A stretch of DNA of 64,000 nt from MGIIb-Q1 sp964342465 (GCA_964342465.1 CAYFFQ010000008.1:10449-74448), one strand, 5' to 3'. Counted from the stretch's first letter, positions 34,983 to 44,501 are shown. The notes: generated from the letters alone by a model not told the origin. Numbers and translations are program-made.

Positions 34983-35764
34983 GTGATGAACCCCCCGCTC
35001 TGCGAGTCACTGGTCTTTCGAAAGATTTCGGCGGCCTGCGGGCGGTTGATGGAGTTTCTTTCGAAGTTGCCGATGGTGAATTCGTTGGTCTCATCGGGCC
35101 GAACGGATGCGGCAAGACGACCACCTTCAACTGCATTTCGGGGCTTCTTGAGAAGTCGTCAGGAAGCGTGGAGGTCTTCGGAAGGGAAACTACTGGAATG
35201 AGAACCGATGAGATACAGAAACTCGGACTCACGCGCACCTTCCAGCACACCCGTTTATGGAAGGAGATGACCGTCATCGAAAACCTTCTCGTCCCACCGA
35301 GGAAACAGTTCTCACCAAACCCTCTCACTTCGTTACTGCGGCCACATAGTAGGCAGGCAGAGAAAAAAAGGTTGGAGGATGCCTATGCAACACTTGACCT
35401 GTTGGAGGTACCCCACATGGCCGAAAATCTCGCTGGTGAGTTGTCGGGTGGGCAATCCAAACTCGTCGACATCGGGCGCGCTCTGATGGGGGACAGCAGA
35501 TTTCTCCTGCTCGATGAACCGGTGGCCGGCGTCGCTGGACCGTTAGCAGAGAAGATTTTCCAAAACCTCAGAAAATTCGTCAATGAGCGTGGAATCTCCA
35601 TATTGGTCATAGAACACAACATGGATTTCATTCTCCGCCGTGGCGTGGATAGAATCATAGTCATGGACCAAGGAAGAATCCTGATGCAAGGCACTCCTGA
35701 AGAAGTCAAGGAGAGCCGTGAGGTCATTGAAGCCTATCTCGGCGGGGTCGGTGAAGAAGAATGA
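34979..35764 (+). CDS. livG: LivG-type ABC transporter ATPase
   Basis: A 261-residue ATPase of the branched-chain amino acid family. Walker A GPNGCGKTT, Q-loop RTFQHTRLW, signature LSGGQSKLVDIGRAL, Walker B FLLLDEPVAGV and switch His in VIEHNMDFI; the MQGTPEEV end is typical for LivG. The signature has K in place of the more common Q/R after GGQ. The start overlaps the livHM stop by ATGA and its own stop overlaps livF by ATGA (35761-35764), so permease and both ATPases are translationally coupled. Confidence 0.95.
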   Translation: MSDEPPALRVTGLSKDFGGLRAVDGVSFEVADGEFVGLIGPNGCGKTTTFNCISGLLEKSSGSVEVFGRETTGMRTDEIQKLGLTRTFQHTRLWKEMTVIENLLVPPRKQFSPNPLTSLLRPHSRQAEKKRLEDAYATLDLLEVPHMAENLAGELSGGQSKLVDIGRALMGDSRFLLLDEPVAGVAGPLAEKIFQNLRKFVNERGISILVIEHNMDFILRRGVDRIIVMDQGRILMQGTPEEVKESREVIEAYLGGVGEEE

Positions 35765-36480
35765 CGAGGCTACTCGATGTCAGAGGACTAGAAGGTGGCT
35801 ACGGCGCCGTCAAGATTCTCCACGGAATTGACCTGCACATCGACAAGGGAGAGTTCGTCACAATCATCGGTCCCAACGGATGCGGAAAATCAACCTTCAT
35901 CAAGGTGCTATTCGGAATAGCGACCCACTACAAGGGCAAGGTCTACCATGATGGCGACGATGTATCGGCATGGAGAACAGACAGACTGGTGAAACGGGGT
36001 ATTGCCTATGTACCTCAGGTGAACAACGTCTTTCCTTCTCTCACTGTGCATGAGAACCTCCAAATGGGGGGGATCGCGCTACCCCCGGGTATTCTTGCGG
36101 AGAGGATAGAGCGAGCCCTCGCGATGTTTCCCGACTTGAAGCCGAGAGTCAGCGATTTAGCAGCCTCGCTTTCTGGTGGCCAACGGCAGATGCTCGCCCT
36201 TTCCCGAGCGCTCATCAGTGACCCTCAGTTTCTTCTTCTCGACGAGCCGACAGCAGCTCTCTCCCCTCTGTATCAACAGCAGATAATCGAGCGAATTGAT
36301 GCCCTGAGGGAACACGGAATAACGGTCTTGATTGTTGAGCAGAACGCTCGTCTTTCTCTCGCCCGCTCTGACCGCGGCTACATCTTCGCCGGTGGCAGGG
36401 TGGTTCACACTGGTTCTGCTGAAGAGATTCTCAATGACCCCGACATAGGGAAATATTTCCTCGGCATCAAGGAAGACTGA
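35761..36480 (+). CDS. livF: LivF-type ABC transporter ATPase
   Basis: A 239-residue ATPase pairing with LivG. Walker A GPNGCGKST, Q-loop VPQVNNVFPSLTV (a LivF hallmark), signature LSGGQRQMLALSRAL, Walker B FLLLDEPTAALSP and switch His replaced by VEQNARLSL, the glutamine normal for LivF. It ends the liv operon, convergent with the HTH_10 regulator at 36593. With the double binding protein and fused permease, the whole transporter is four genes. Confidence 0.95.
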   Translation: MTRLLDVRGLEGGYGAVKILHGIDLHIDKGEFVTIIGPNGCGKSTFIKVLFGIATHYKGKVYHDGDDVSAWRTDRLVKRGIAYVPQVNNVFPSLTVHENLQMGGIALPPGILAERIERALAMFPDLKPRVSDLAASLSGGQRQMLALSRALISDPQFLLLDEPTAALSPLYQQQIIERIDALREHGITVLIVEQNARLSLARSDRGYIFAGGRVVHTGSAEEILNDPDIGKYFLGIKED

Positions 36481-36592
36481 CCGAGACTTCCCTCCCAACC
36501 AGAGATGCGGGTGGGGGTTCAAGCGATGCCGATAGGCACGATTTACCCAATCCCTGCTAACCGAACATTCAGAGGGTTTCTCGCTGCTTGCT

Positions 36593-37261
36593 TCAATCTT
36601 CACTTACAACCCATTTGACAAGAGAGGACTCAGCATTGTGTAGGTGCTCGCCGAGAGTGCTGCGGGCGATATCGAGTTTTGTCGCCAGTTCACGCATAGA
36701 GATTTTTCGGGGCTGGTCGTAATATCCAAGGTGGATGGCTTGTTGAATGACTTCTAGTTGTCGTTGTCCGATAAGTTCCCTAGCATCGTGCCTAGGGTCT
36801 TCGTGAGTGGTCACGGAGACTTTGTCTGGAGGGAGGAACTCTTTCGTTGTGGCAAGAAATCTGCTAATTCCAGCGGGCACACCGCGGACTGTCACGGCGA
36901 TACCCTGAGAGGTGATGGAATATGGAGGATAGACGGCGATGTCGTCGTAAATGACTGCTGCAGCAACCAATGGGTGCCGATTCATCACCACTACCGGCTG
37001 AGGTCCGTCACCGCGATTCGGTAATTCACCCTCGAAGTCAAGATAGGAAATCTTGTCCAAGTCACGGTATTCTGCTTCTCCTCTCATCGTGCAACGTGCG
37101 AGTTGTCTTACCCCTTCCGGCTGTACATCCAAGTGTGCAACCACTTCGAATGACTCACAGTATTCCAGCAGTTCAGAGAATTCGGAATTGGCTACCGAAA
37201 CCTCGTTCCAGAACAACTTCACTTCCTGCACACAACGCCGACTGCCGAACTCGGTTTTCAT
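36593..37261 (-). CDS. HTH_10 (Bat-like) transcription regulator
   Basis: A 222-residue regulator whose last 60 residues are the HTH_10 DNA-binding domain (IGQRQLEVIQQAIHLGYYD, then LATKLDIARSTLGEHLHNAE). Its N-terminal part is homologous in layout to the regulator at 4722-5438, including the block VQEVKLFW near residue 11. ATG 37261 aligns with that block; an in-frame extension to 37369 is basic and unlike the paralogue. It is convergent with the liv operon and may regulate it, but its own upstream region borders the repeat array at 37.4 kb. Ligand unknown. Confidence 0.82.
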   Translation of the reverse strand: MKTEFGSRRCVQEVKLFWNEVSVANSEFSELLEYCESFEVVAHLDVQPEGVRQLARCTMRGEAEYRDLDKISYLDFEGELPNRGDGPQPVVVMNRHPLVAAAVIYDDIAVYPPYSITSQGIAVTVRGVPAGISRFLATTKEFLPPDKVSVTTHEDPRHDARELIGQRQLEVIQQAIHLGYYDQPRKISMRELATKLDIARSTLGEHLHNAESSLVKWVVSED

Positions 37262-37429
37262 TCTTCCCAACCTCTTGAGTTGCCGAGGCGGTGATGAAGA
37301 GTCAAGCCCAGCCATCCTTCTCCCAACCAACCTTGCTTGAGTAGGGAATGAAATGGTGAACCCAGCCATAGTTCATCCGACCCTTCGTCAGCCCCCTACA
37401 GGAGGGTTGTGAGCCAATTCCTAGTTCTC

Positions 37430-37861
37430 AACGGTGGCTGCGAACTCACATCTGATGGAATCTGTTTTCATCGGATTCCAAAAGGGGGTTTCGATAGGGG
37501 CTCCGCCCCCTTCGTTCGCGGAGGTTGCTGTGAGACATCACCCTATCCTTAGTTCCCTTAGGGGATTGTGAATCATCACCCAAGCCATAGTTCGCCTGAG
37601 TGGCCGCGAACTCACATCGGATGGATTCTGCTTTCATCTGATTCCAGAAGGGGGTTTCGATAGGGGCTCCGCCCCCTTCGTCTGGTGGCCGCGAACTCAC
37701 ATCGGATGGATTCTGCTTTCATCTGATTACAGAAGGGGGTTTCAATAGGGGCTCCGCCCCCTTCGGCTGGTGGCCGCGAACTCATATCTGATGGAATCTG
37801 CTTTCATCTGATTCCAGAAGGGGGTTTCGATAGGGGCTCCGCCCCCTTCGTCCGCCCCCTT
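37430..37861 (+). repeat. Tandem array of the 3' module of the interspersed hairpin element
   Basis: Four copies of the element's tail: the conserved GCGAACTCACATCTGATGG block, a hairpin around GGAATCTG, then a GGGG/CCCC stem-loop. They have CGAACTCA at 37441, 37607, 37692 and 37777, so the last three copies have an 85-base period. The 5' part of the element (G-run hairpin and core) is absent. The array fills the space between the divergent HTH_10 regulator and the giant membrane protein gene and may contain or affect the latter's promoter. Confidence 0.85.
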
Positions 37862-37914
37862 CGTCCGAGGCGGTCGGGTAAGAGTTAATGTGCATTGAAT
37901 CACATCATTACACC

Positions 37915-40900
37915 ATGAGCGATGGTACTGAAGAGCAGAGGCAAAGATTCCGAGCCACACCTGAGGAATTGGGAGACGGCGGAAAAAGACCTCAACTCGG
38001 GCAAGAACAGACATATTTTCCAGGATTGCAAGTGACATCGCCTCCCCCATTGTCAACCGAGATTGATACCGCGAAGTTAGGCATGTTTTTCTCCATAATC
38101 GGCGGAATCATCGCCTTGGCGATCGCTATTGGGCGATTCATGACCAGCGAACTTGACAGCGATACGGAATTTCTCTATATGGCAGTCGGAGCGGGGCTTC
38201 TCGTCCTCTTTTCCTACGGTTTTGTCGAGGTGCAACTTCGGCGACACAGTAGTATCTCGATAGTACACGACTATGTTCTCTCATTCGGCCATCTTTTCGC
38301 TGTCCTCGGTGCCTTCTGGTTCACACGGTGGGCGCTCTACTTCTTCTGTGGATACTACCCTGAAGTGGGTGAGGTGTGCGGTCGGGGCTTCGGTACTTCA
38401 GCGTGGACGCCTGCTGGATGGGGGGCGCTGGTGCAAACAGTCGTTTTCCTGCTCATCGGCCTTTCACAATGGCACCAGAACAAACGAGCCGGGGCGACGA
38501 TGCTGCCGCGACTCGTGACCGTCCTCTCGCCACTTGTCATCCTGTTAATAGGGGCTGAAATCTGGGTTTCATGGGCTGGTGATGTCGTCTCAGTTCCAGT
38601 TCTTCTCAGCGCATTGTTACTCACCGGCATGGGTATGTGGCTTGCATCGGAATCGAATCGGGCGCCACTGTTTCTCGGAGCAGCGATTCTTTCGCTCATC
38701 ATTCCCTTCGCCTACGAAATGAAAGTTGGTGGCGGGGCAGGTCTTACTCTTCTCGCCATGGTTGTGCTGATGCAGGGGGTCTTCGCATCAGCACCAGGTC
38801 TTTCGCGGCAGATGATTCAACACGGCTCCATCATCTTGGTTCTCATTATTCTGGTAGCCGAGTTCTTCGCCGTCGTTGGTGACTTAGATCTCGTTTTAGT
38901 GGCGACAATCGACAATCCGTTGGCCAGTCTGCCGCTTTTCATTTGGCTCTCGTTGTTGGTAGGCTACTTCATTCCCGTCCACATGCGGCGGGTTCCATGG
39001 ATGCCGATTGGTCTCGGCATCGGGCTGGCATTCCTGCCTTCTCCCGGTTCCGGCTTGGCATGGGCTCTTGCCATCATCGCCTTCGTCTACATGCTCAACC
39101 AACCACAGACTCGTCGGTGGGTCGCAGATTGGACCTACGCCATGCTCGCCACTTCGTGGTTCCTCGTCGACTGGCTTTCCTCATTGTCCAATCTCCATAA
39201 TCCATTCGAAATACTCGCTCTCGACCCGACATTCTTGGTGGTTCCACCCGCCGCACTGCTGTTCCTCGGAGGAGTTGCAAGTGAACATGGCCGCCTCTCC
39301 AAGGCCCCATACCACCTGATGGTCCTACTCACTCTGCTCTCCCATGAGATGTTGTATGGGACAGGGCCATATCTTCCCTTGGTGTTCGTCGGTTATCTCC
39401 TTCTTCTTGTGGCACAGCAGGCCCACAATTCTGCGAAAATTGATATTGAAGATATCAATAACCGGCGCTCGGTTTCAGTCCTCGTTTTTGCCACTGGGGC
39501 TGCCCTCTTAATCCTCGAGGCCATGGGTCGATTGGATAGTGGATTGGGAGCCGCCCTCGGAGTCACTCAAGTTGGTGTCGAAGCATTCGTTGGTGCAGTA
39601 ATTCTCTACTTCCTAGGAAGAACTCTGCGCTCGATAGAGTTGGACATTGGAAACCTTGCTGCATCACTGTTGGACATTCTGATTCAGGTTACTGATTGGG
39701 ACCCTCGGACTGGAGAGTGGTCCATCACTCCTAACAAGTGGAGTGAGAAGTTGCGCTCGGTGAACTTGGGTGCTGCGATGCGACCATCAATGGTCATGTC
39801 GCTGATGGTTCTCTCACTCGCATCTGCCCGCGCTACTGAGAGTTGGACAGTTCTTCTCCTGCTCCTGCCGGTCATAGTGCTGATGCGTGAAATCCTGTTT
39901 GAGTCGGAGAAGAGTAATGTGGTAAGGGCTACCGGAGTTTGGCTTCTCTTCTTCGTTGGATTTCCTTGGTCGTGGCGGATTCACCAACTGTTGCATGACG
40001 CTGCACCTACTCAGATTCTGCCGTCACAAGTGGTCTTTGATGTGTTGATGTTGGCCGGGCCACTGCTCGGCCAATTCATGCTCACTCGACAGGGAGTGGT
40101 CAAGGAGGAAGGAAGGGCGGCGGATTGGCTGCTCATAGGAGTCGGAGCAGTCGCACTTCTCGACACGAGTGGGGGCATTCTGCTCATAGGGATGATGCTA
40201 TTGATGTTCGTTCGCTCGATTCAACATCGTCGTTCATATCCCATCAACACCCTCCCCATATTCTGGGGTTTTGGGGCGTATCTGTTGGGACTACTCTCTG
40301 TGGCCATAGTTGATGGCGCGCCGCGGATTGACTCGCTGTTGGTCGTCCGTGAATCGTTGTTCATCGGCTTCACCTATCCCGCTTGGGTGGGGCTCGGGTG
40401 GGTGCTTCTCGGCGCGGTACCACTCATCATGTTCGTTCGCGAACTCCGCCTCGCCGCCTCTGGTGGTGAGGGAGATAGAGAAGGTCTGGTGGCCTATCCC
40501 GTCGTCGTTCCGTCTATCTCTCTCCTGATAGGGCTACATCTGTTGTTCGCAGAACCGTATATCCTGATGTTAGTAGTGGTGACGATTGCAGGTATCGCTG
40601 CTTGGGCGAGTGGAAAATTGACTGCATTTTGGGTCTGGCCTCCCGCCTTCGCCGCTGCTTTGGCAGCAGCGGCTGAAGATGGCAAGTGGTTCGGGGCCAA
40701 TGGATTTCCTGAATCACTCTCACTCGCCGCAATCGCTTCCATGGCGGTTGCGGTACTGTTCTGGCGTGGAATCATGCAGAAGAGGGCTCCTGAAGCCATC
40801 TCCGGAAAGTTTCAACCGAATGCTGATGACATCTTCGGATTCGATATTGAAGCGAAATACGAACATACTCGTATCGCCATCGCCAACATGCAACTCATCT

Positions 40901-41919
40901 ATGCCGCACTTTTCAGTTTCATGGGATGGAATGCATGGTCTGGATTAGTTTTCCTGATAGTGACCTTTTTCATATCGTTGAAGTTGTGGATGGAGAGACA
41001 TCCGAAATCGATGTTTTCAGCAATTCTCCTTGAAGCGACAGCAGTCGCCAACTTCACTGACCACACAATCGGCTCACAGTGGGCATTGGAAGCGATGGGT
41101 GGATGGTTGGTCTTGTCCGGCCTTGTCCTCACATGGGCTTCATGGCGAAACTGGGATTTTGAGTGGAAGGAGTTGGCCGATGAAGAAGTACACTCAATCT
41201 CTGGGATTGCAGGTATTTTCGGAGCAATCTATGTTCCATTGGGTGCTTTGATGCTCTCGGATGACCCGGGGCTGTGGATGTTCGGGGCGGTGCTCTCGGT
41301 CTATGGTGGGGTGCAGATGATGATAGGATTCGACCGTGATGAGGCGTGGCGACGCATCTACACCCTGATTTCAATACCTCTCGGCATTCTCATCGTCGCC
41401 GGCGACATCTCCAATGGAGTGATGCAGGGGGTGATGTACCTACTCGCTGCTCTGACGCTGTTCGGTCAGGGATTCCTTTACATGATGAGGGCTGGAGTTC
41501 AGGTCTCAGGGACGGGGGCGGAAGGCAGTCGAGTCGCAGAAGTCTTCACCTCACAGTTTTCACTAGCCGAACCGGAAAATGAAGGTGTGGAAAAACCGGT
41601 CTCATCAAGTGGCGAGGGTGCGGGTTCGGATTCACTAGATGAAATCCCAAAGGAGTCATCTACAACTGCTGAAGTTCAAGATTCTGGCCCAGATGAGATA
41701 TTCCATGAACAATCTCCTGAAGATATTGCCCAACCTAGAACTACAGTGCAGACAATAGACCGCTTCGACAGTGGAGAAGGATTCGATGTTGAACTACCGC
41801 CCGATATTCTAGCACGGATTCGCCATGCTCTCGCAGGGACTATCCATGAAGGATTCAAACCGGTTGTCAAGTGGGATGCTTACGGGCAAGTTATTCTTGA
41901 TTTTGAACCTCTTGAATGA
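37915..41919 (+). CDS. Giant polytopic membrane protein of unknown function
   Basis: A 1334-residue protein, mostly membrane: I count well over thirty hydrophobic helices from about residue 45 to 1195, separated by short loops rich in R/K or W. The last about 130 residues are soluble and acidic (Glu/Ser/Asp-rich), with a compact end around ELPPDILARIRHAL and QVILDFEPLE. No transport, glycosyltransferase or protease motif was recognised. Its size and helix density recall bacterial DUF2339-type proteins, but I see no specific match. ATG 37915 is preferred to 37888 because it starts MSDGTEEQ. It lies between the tail array of the interspersed element and element copy B. Confidence 0.7.
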   Translation: MSDGTEEQRQRFRATPEELGDGGKRPQLGQEQTYFPGLQVTSPPPLSTEIDTAKLGMFFSIIGGIIALAIAIGRFMTSELDSDTEFLYMAVGAGLLVLFSYGFVEVQLRRHSSISIVHDYVLSFGHLFAVLGAFWFTRWALYFFCGYYPEVGEVCGRGFGTSAWTPAGWGALVQTVVFLLIGLSQWHQNKRAGATMLPRLVTVLSPLVILLIGAEIWVSWAGDVVSVPVLLSALLLTGMGMWLASESNRAPLFLGAAILSLIIPFAYEMKVGGGAGLTLLAMVVLMQGVFASAPGLSRQMIQHGSIILVLIILVAEFFAVVGDLDLVLVATIDNPLASLPLFIWLSLLVGYFIPVHMRRVPWMPIGLGIGLAFLPSPGSGLAWALAIIAFVYMLNQPQTRRWVADWTYAMLATSWFLVDWLSSLSNLHNPFEILALDPTFLVVPPAALLFLGGVASEHGRLSKAPYHLMVLLTLLSHEMLYGTGPYLPLVFVGYLLLLVAQQAHNSAKIDIEDINNRRSVSVLVFATGAALLILEAMGRLDSGLGAALGVTQVGVEAFVGAVILYFLGRTLRSIELDIGNLAASLLDILIQVTDWDPRTGEWSITPNKWSEKLRSVNLGAAMRPSMVMSLMVLSLASARATESWTVLLLLLPVIVLMREILFESEKSNVVRATGVWLLFFVGFPWSWRIHQLLHDAAPTQILPSQVVFDVLMLAGPLLGQFMLTRQGVVKEEGRAADWLLIGVGAVALLDTSGGILLIGMMLLMFVRSIQHRRSYPINTLPIFWGFGAYLLGLLSVAIVDGAPRIDSLLVVRESLFIGFTYPAWVGLGWVLLGAVPLIMFVRELRLAASGGEGDREGLVAYPVVVPSISLLIGLHLLFAEPYILMLVVVTIAGIAAWASGKLTAFWVWPPAFAAALAAAAEDGKWFGANGFPESLSLAAIASMAVAVLFWRGIMQKRAPEAISGKFQPNADDIFGFDIEAKYEHTRIAIANMQLIYAALFSFMGWNAWSGLVFLIVTFFISLKLWMERHPKSMFSAILLEATAVANFTDHTIGSQWALEAMGGWLVLSGLVLTWASWRNWDFEWKELADEEVHSISGIAGIFGAIYVPLGALMLSDDPGLWMFGAVLSVYGGVQMMIGFDRDEAWRRIYTLISIPLGILIVAGDISNGVMQGVMYLLAALTLFGQGFLYMMRAGVQVSGTGAEGSRVAEVFTSQFSLAEPENEGVEKPVSSSGEGAGSDSLDEIPKESSTTAEVQDSGPDEIFHEQSPEDIAQPRTTVQTIDRFDSGEGFDVELPPDILARIRHALAGTIHEGFKPVVKWDAYGQVILDFEPLE

Positions 41920-41924
41920 GGGCT

Positions 41925-42428
41925 CGTAGGGGGGCTGCGTAGGGGGGCTGCGTAGGGGGGCTGCGTAGGGGGGCTGCCACCCCCCTTACAATCCCCCCGT
42001 GACAAATAATCATTAATTACAACAAACGCGGATTTATCTTCGTCAGTTGGAATCGCTCATGCGGAAGATTCGGCCACGGCCGAATCGACTCCATATCGTT
42101 CCCGCTGAGATGAAGTCCTCGGCAAATGCACCGATGAATTGCCCGTAGGGCATACATCCCATACTCCTGTGAGCCAGATAAGGTTGTGAAGAGTTGAGCG
42201 CAGCCATAGTTCATCCGACCCCCCTTCGGGTGGGGTTCGCCCCTTAGTTGGTGGAGGTGGCTGCGAACTCACATCTGATGGAATCTGCATTCATCTGATT
42301 GCAGAAGGGGGTTTCGAAAGGGGGGTTCGCCCCCTTCGGGTGGGGTCCGCCCCCTTCGTTCGCCCCATTCGGGTGGGGTTCGCCCCCTTCGGGTGGGGTC
42401 CGCCCCCTTCGTTCGCGGGGGTGGCGAT
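41925..42428 (+). repeat. Interspersed hairpin element, copy B, with amplified 13-bp G-run
   Basis: Starts about six bases after the stop of the giant membrane protein. Four 13-base repeats (GTAGGGGGGCTGC) form its 5' end, then the GGGGGG/CCCCCC hairpin and the same core as copies A and C: 8-bp stem at 42067-42086, GAGATGAAGTCCTCGGCAA near 42107, stem at 42134-42157, CATCTGATGG block near 42272, and several GGGG-TTCG-CCCC stem-loops to about 42428. It fills the space between two convergent genes. No shared reading frame. Confidence 0.87.
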
Positions 42429-42455
42429 GAAAAGTTGAGCCGAGCCATAGTTCGC

Positions 42456-43349
42456 TCAACGCTCATTCGGATGGCCCGTAGGGGGCTGACGCCAATTCGG
42501 CTCGTAGGGGTCCTGTGACTTGAGGCGGGCGAGAATCTGAGCGGTGACTGCAATGGCAATCTCACTCGGTGATTCAGCGCCGATGTTCAGCCCGATGGGG
42601 CATGTCACATCATCGAGATATTCCTGCTTTATACCATCTTCAAGGGCTACTTCGGAAAACGATTTCCACTTTGCCTTCGAGCCGATGACCCCGATTTTAG
42701 TTCTCCACGAAGTGGGGTCAGCCTGTCTCAAGGCGAGTAATCCTCGCAGCAGTGTTTCGTCAACCCCCCAATCATGTCCGACGAGCAGGAGGTCAGAGAA
42801 TCGAGCGAGTGTTGCACTGCTCTCTGAGGCTATGAACTCTTCAGCAGTTGTGAACAGGTGGTCGGACGCACAGGGGTAGGAGTCGACGTTGGCGTACTCC
42901 TCGCGCACATCGAAAACCGAGAATTTCCAATCGAGTAGTTCACAGGTATCAGCAATCGCCTCCCCACAGTGGCCTCCGCCGCAAATGAGGATGTGTGGCA
43001 TCGGTTGAATCACCTCGAAGGAGAGGGTCACACCCCCCCCGCATAGGCTGTTGAGAGGCGTTCCTGCATGACCTTTCGCCTCCTTGCGCAATTGAAAGGT
43101 CTCGACGAAACCTCCCTGCTGGCCAGTTGATTTTTCATCCAAGAGGTCGCTCAGTCGTTTCAGGACATTGAGTTCCAACCCCCCACCCCCCACCGTCCCT
43201 TGCACATCACCGAGGTCACTGATGGCTACACGGGCCCCCGGTTTTCCAGGGACTGAGCCACTTGATGAGAGGACGGTAGCCATGGCGATTCTTCTGCCAT
43301 CGGTGAGTTGTTCGCTCACCCAGTTGAGGACGGGATGGGTCACGGTCAC
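42456..43349 (-). CDS. xdhC: XdhC/CoxI-family molybdenum hydroxylase maturation protein
   Basis: A 297-residue XdhC/CoxI protein, which binds and sulfurates or protects the molybdenum cofactor before insertion into xanthine-dehydrogenase-type enzymes. The N-terminal XdhC domain shows ATVLSSSGSVPGKPGARVAI and GGGLELNVLK; the C-terminal Rossmann domain begins HILICGGGHCGEAIAD and has LLVGHDWGVDE and IGVIGSKAKW. GTG start at 43349, 45 bases after the MobA-like gene, so both form a small operon. It is 20 kb from the hydroxylase structural genes (19.1-23.5 kb) but probably serves them. Confidence 0.88.
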   Translation of the reverse strand: MTVTHPVLNWVSEQLTDGRRIAMATVLSSSGSVPGKPGARVAISDLGDVQGTVGGGGLELNVLKRLSDLLDEKSTGQQGGFVETFQLRKEAKGHAGTPLNSLCGGGVTLSFEVIQPMPHILICGGGHCGEAIADTCELLDWKFSVFDVREEYANVDSYPCASDHLFTTAEEFIASESSATLARFSDLLLVGHDWGVDETLLRGLLALRQADPTSWRTKIGVIGSKAKWKSFSEVALEDGIKQEYLDDVTCPIGLNIGAESPSEIAIAVTAQILARLKSQDPYEPNWRQPPTGHPNER

Positions 43350-43394
43350 TGCGACAGTGATGCCACCTTTGAGTGTACAGGGTGAAGATTCTGC

Positions 43395-44117
43395 TCAGGA
43401 AAATGACGCGCCAACCTCTTGATTGAGGGTTCTAACCGCCTTCTCAAGGTCATTCAGGTCTTCTGGTGTGTCGACATTCAGATGGAGAAATTCGTCTGCA
43501 ACATTGATTCTCATTGGTGAAATGAGGTCGCGAAGAGGAGTATCTTGTGAAGCCTGCATTATTCGCTCGACATCATCCTCTTTGATTAAGAGTGGATGGC
43601 CGCCTCGACCATCTTTGGCAGGGCAGGCGGCCACCTCGCTCATTCTCAGTGCTTCGATGGTTGAGAGAGAAAATCCGGGGCGGTCCACCGGAGCGATGAG
43701 GACATCCATTCCTCGCTTGCTCTTGAGAAGGGAGATGATGGTGGCAAGACCGCACTGAATTGAGCCGGTCCGCCCCTTCTCCGGTGCTGGATTGAGCACG
43801 ACAGTTCGTTCTGGCAGGGCAAAAGTGACTCGGATGAGTAGTTCCTGATTCGTCACCACAATGGGGGTGATCTGAGAACTCTCTAGGCGTTCGACTATCC
43901 ACCTGATTAGAGGAATCTCAATCCCACCGATTCTGACAGGGATGAGTGCCTTCGGCTGGCCGAGGCGTTGGCTTGCACCGGCGGCGAGGACCACAGCGTA
44001 ATGATGAGGCACGATTTGAGTTCGTTCAGAGGAGGTTCTTGAGAACTCCGGTCGTGGTGTCGTTTTGAGTGAAAGTGGATTACTTTGATTTTCCAATGAA
44101 TAATGATTAATGCTCAT
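43395..44117 (-). CDS. MobA-like NTP transferase (molybdenum cofactor cytidylyl/guanylyltransferase)
   Basis: A 240-residue nucleotidyltransferase of the MobA/MocA family. The nucleotide-binding loop is VLAAGASQRLGQPKALIPV near residue 45, the metal-binding motif LIAPVDRPGFS lies mid-protein, and KDGRGGHPLLI matches the family GRPGHPV block. The enzyme attaches CMP or GMP to molybdopterin; MocA-type CMP transfer is typical with XdhC neighbours. ATG 44117 is preferred; a frame extension to 44222 is Lys/Phe-rich and lies in the AT-rich intergenic DNA. The first about 35 residues before the fold are poorly conserved, so the true start may be further downstream. Confidence 0.85.
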   Translation of the reverse strand: MSINHYSLENQSNPLSLKTTPRPEFSRTSSERTQIVPHHYAVVLAAGASQRLGQPKALIPVRIGGIEIPLIRWIVERLESSQITPIVVTNQELLIRVTFALPERTVVLNPAPEKGRTGSIQCGLATIISLLKSKRGMDVLIAPVDRPGFSLSTIEALRMSEVAACPAKDGRGGHPLLIKEDDVERIMQASQDTPLRDLISPMRINVADEFLHLNVDTPEDLNDLEKAVRTLNQEVGASFS

Positions 44118-44228
44118 TATTTTGCTCTTTTCACTTTCCGAATCCGATTGAAATTTCAGAATTCGATAATCCTTTAGAAGAAAGGGGTTGGTGAGAATCA
44201 TTATACGCACTGCCGTTATCAATCAACG

Positions 44229-44501
44229 GTGAATCAGGCATTGACTGACCTTTTGAGAGCTGACACAGAATGGTCCGTCTCGTTGAAAGATAATGGTCTT
44301 CCAATAACACACCATTTTTCAGTTGGGGTGTGGCCGGCCTACGAGGTGATGCGCATCGACGGTTCCACCGGTTGGGGCATATACAAGTGGAATCCGCACG
44401 AATACCGACAATACGATGGGTCGCTAATGTTCAGTAGTGAGGTGGATGGCTATCTACCAACTATGGAATTGTATTCTGCCGAAGTTGTTGATGTGATGTA
44501 A
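44229..44501 (+). CDS. Small hypothetical protein
   Basis: A 90-residue frame starting with GTG, rich in aromatic residues (GWGIYKWNPHEYRQYDG). I recognise no family, helix or signal. Composition looks protein-like rather than random, but it lies at the edge of an AT-rich island with no good ribosome site. It may be a remnant of a larger gene. Confidence 0.4.
   Translation: MNQALTDLLRADTEWSVSLKDNGLPITHHFSVGVWPAYEVMRIDGSTGWGIYKWNPHEYRQYDGSLMFSSEVDGYLPTMELYSAEVVDVM

Noticed and set aside
42057..42565. Proteins encoded by the interspersed element
   Set aside because: Open frames in the copies differ, overlap the hairpins, and show no consistent start or amino-acid-level conservation.
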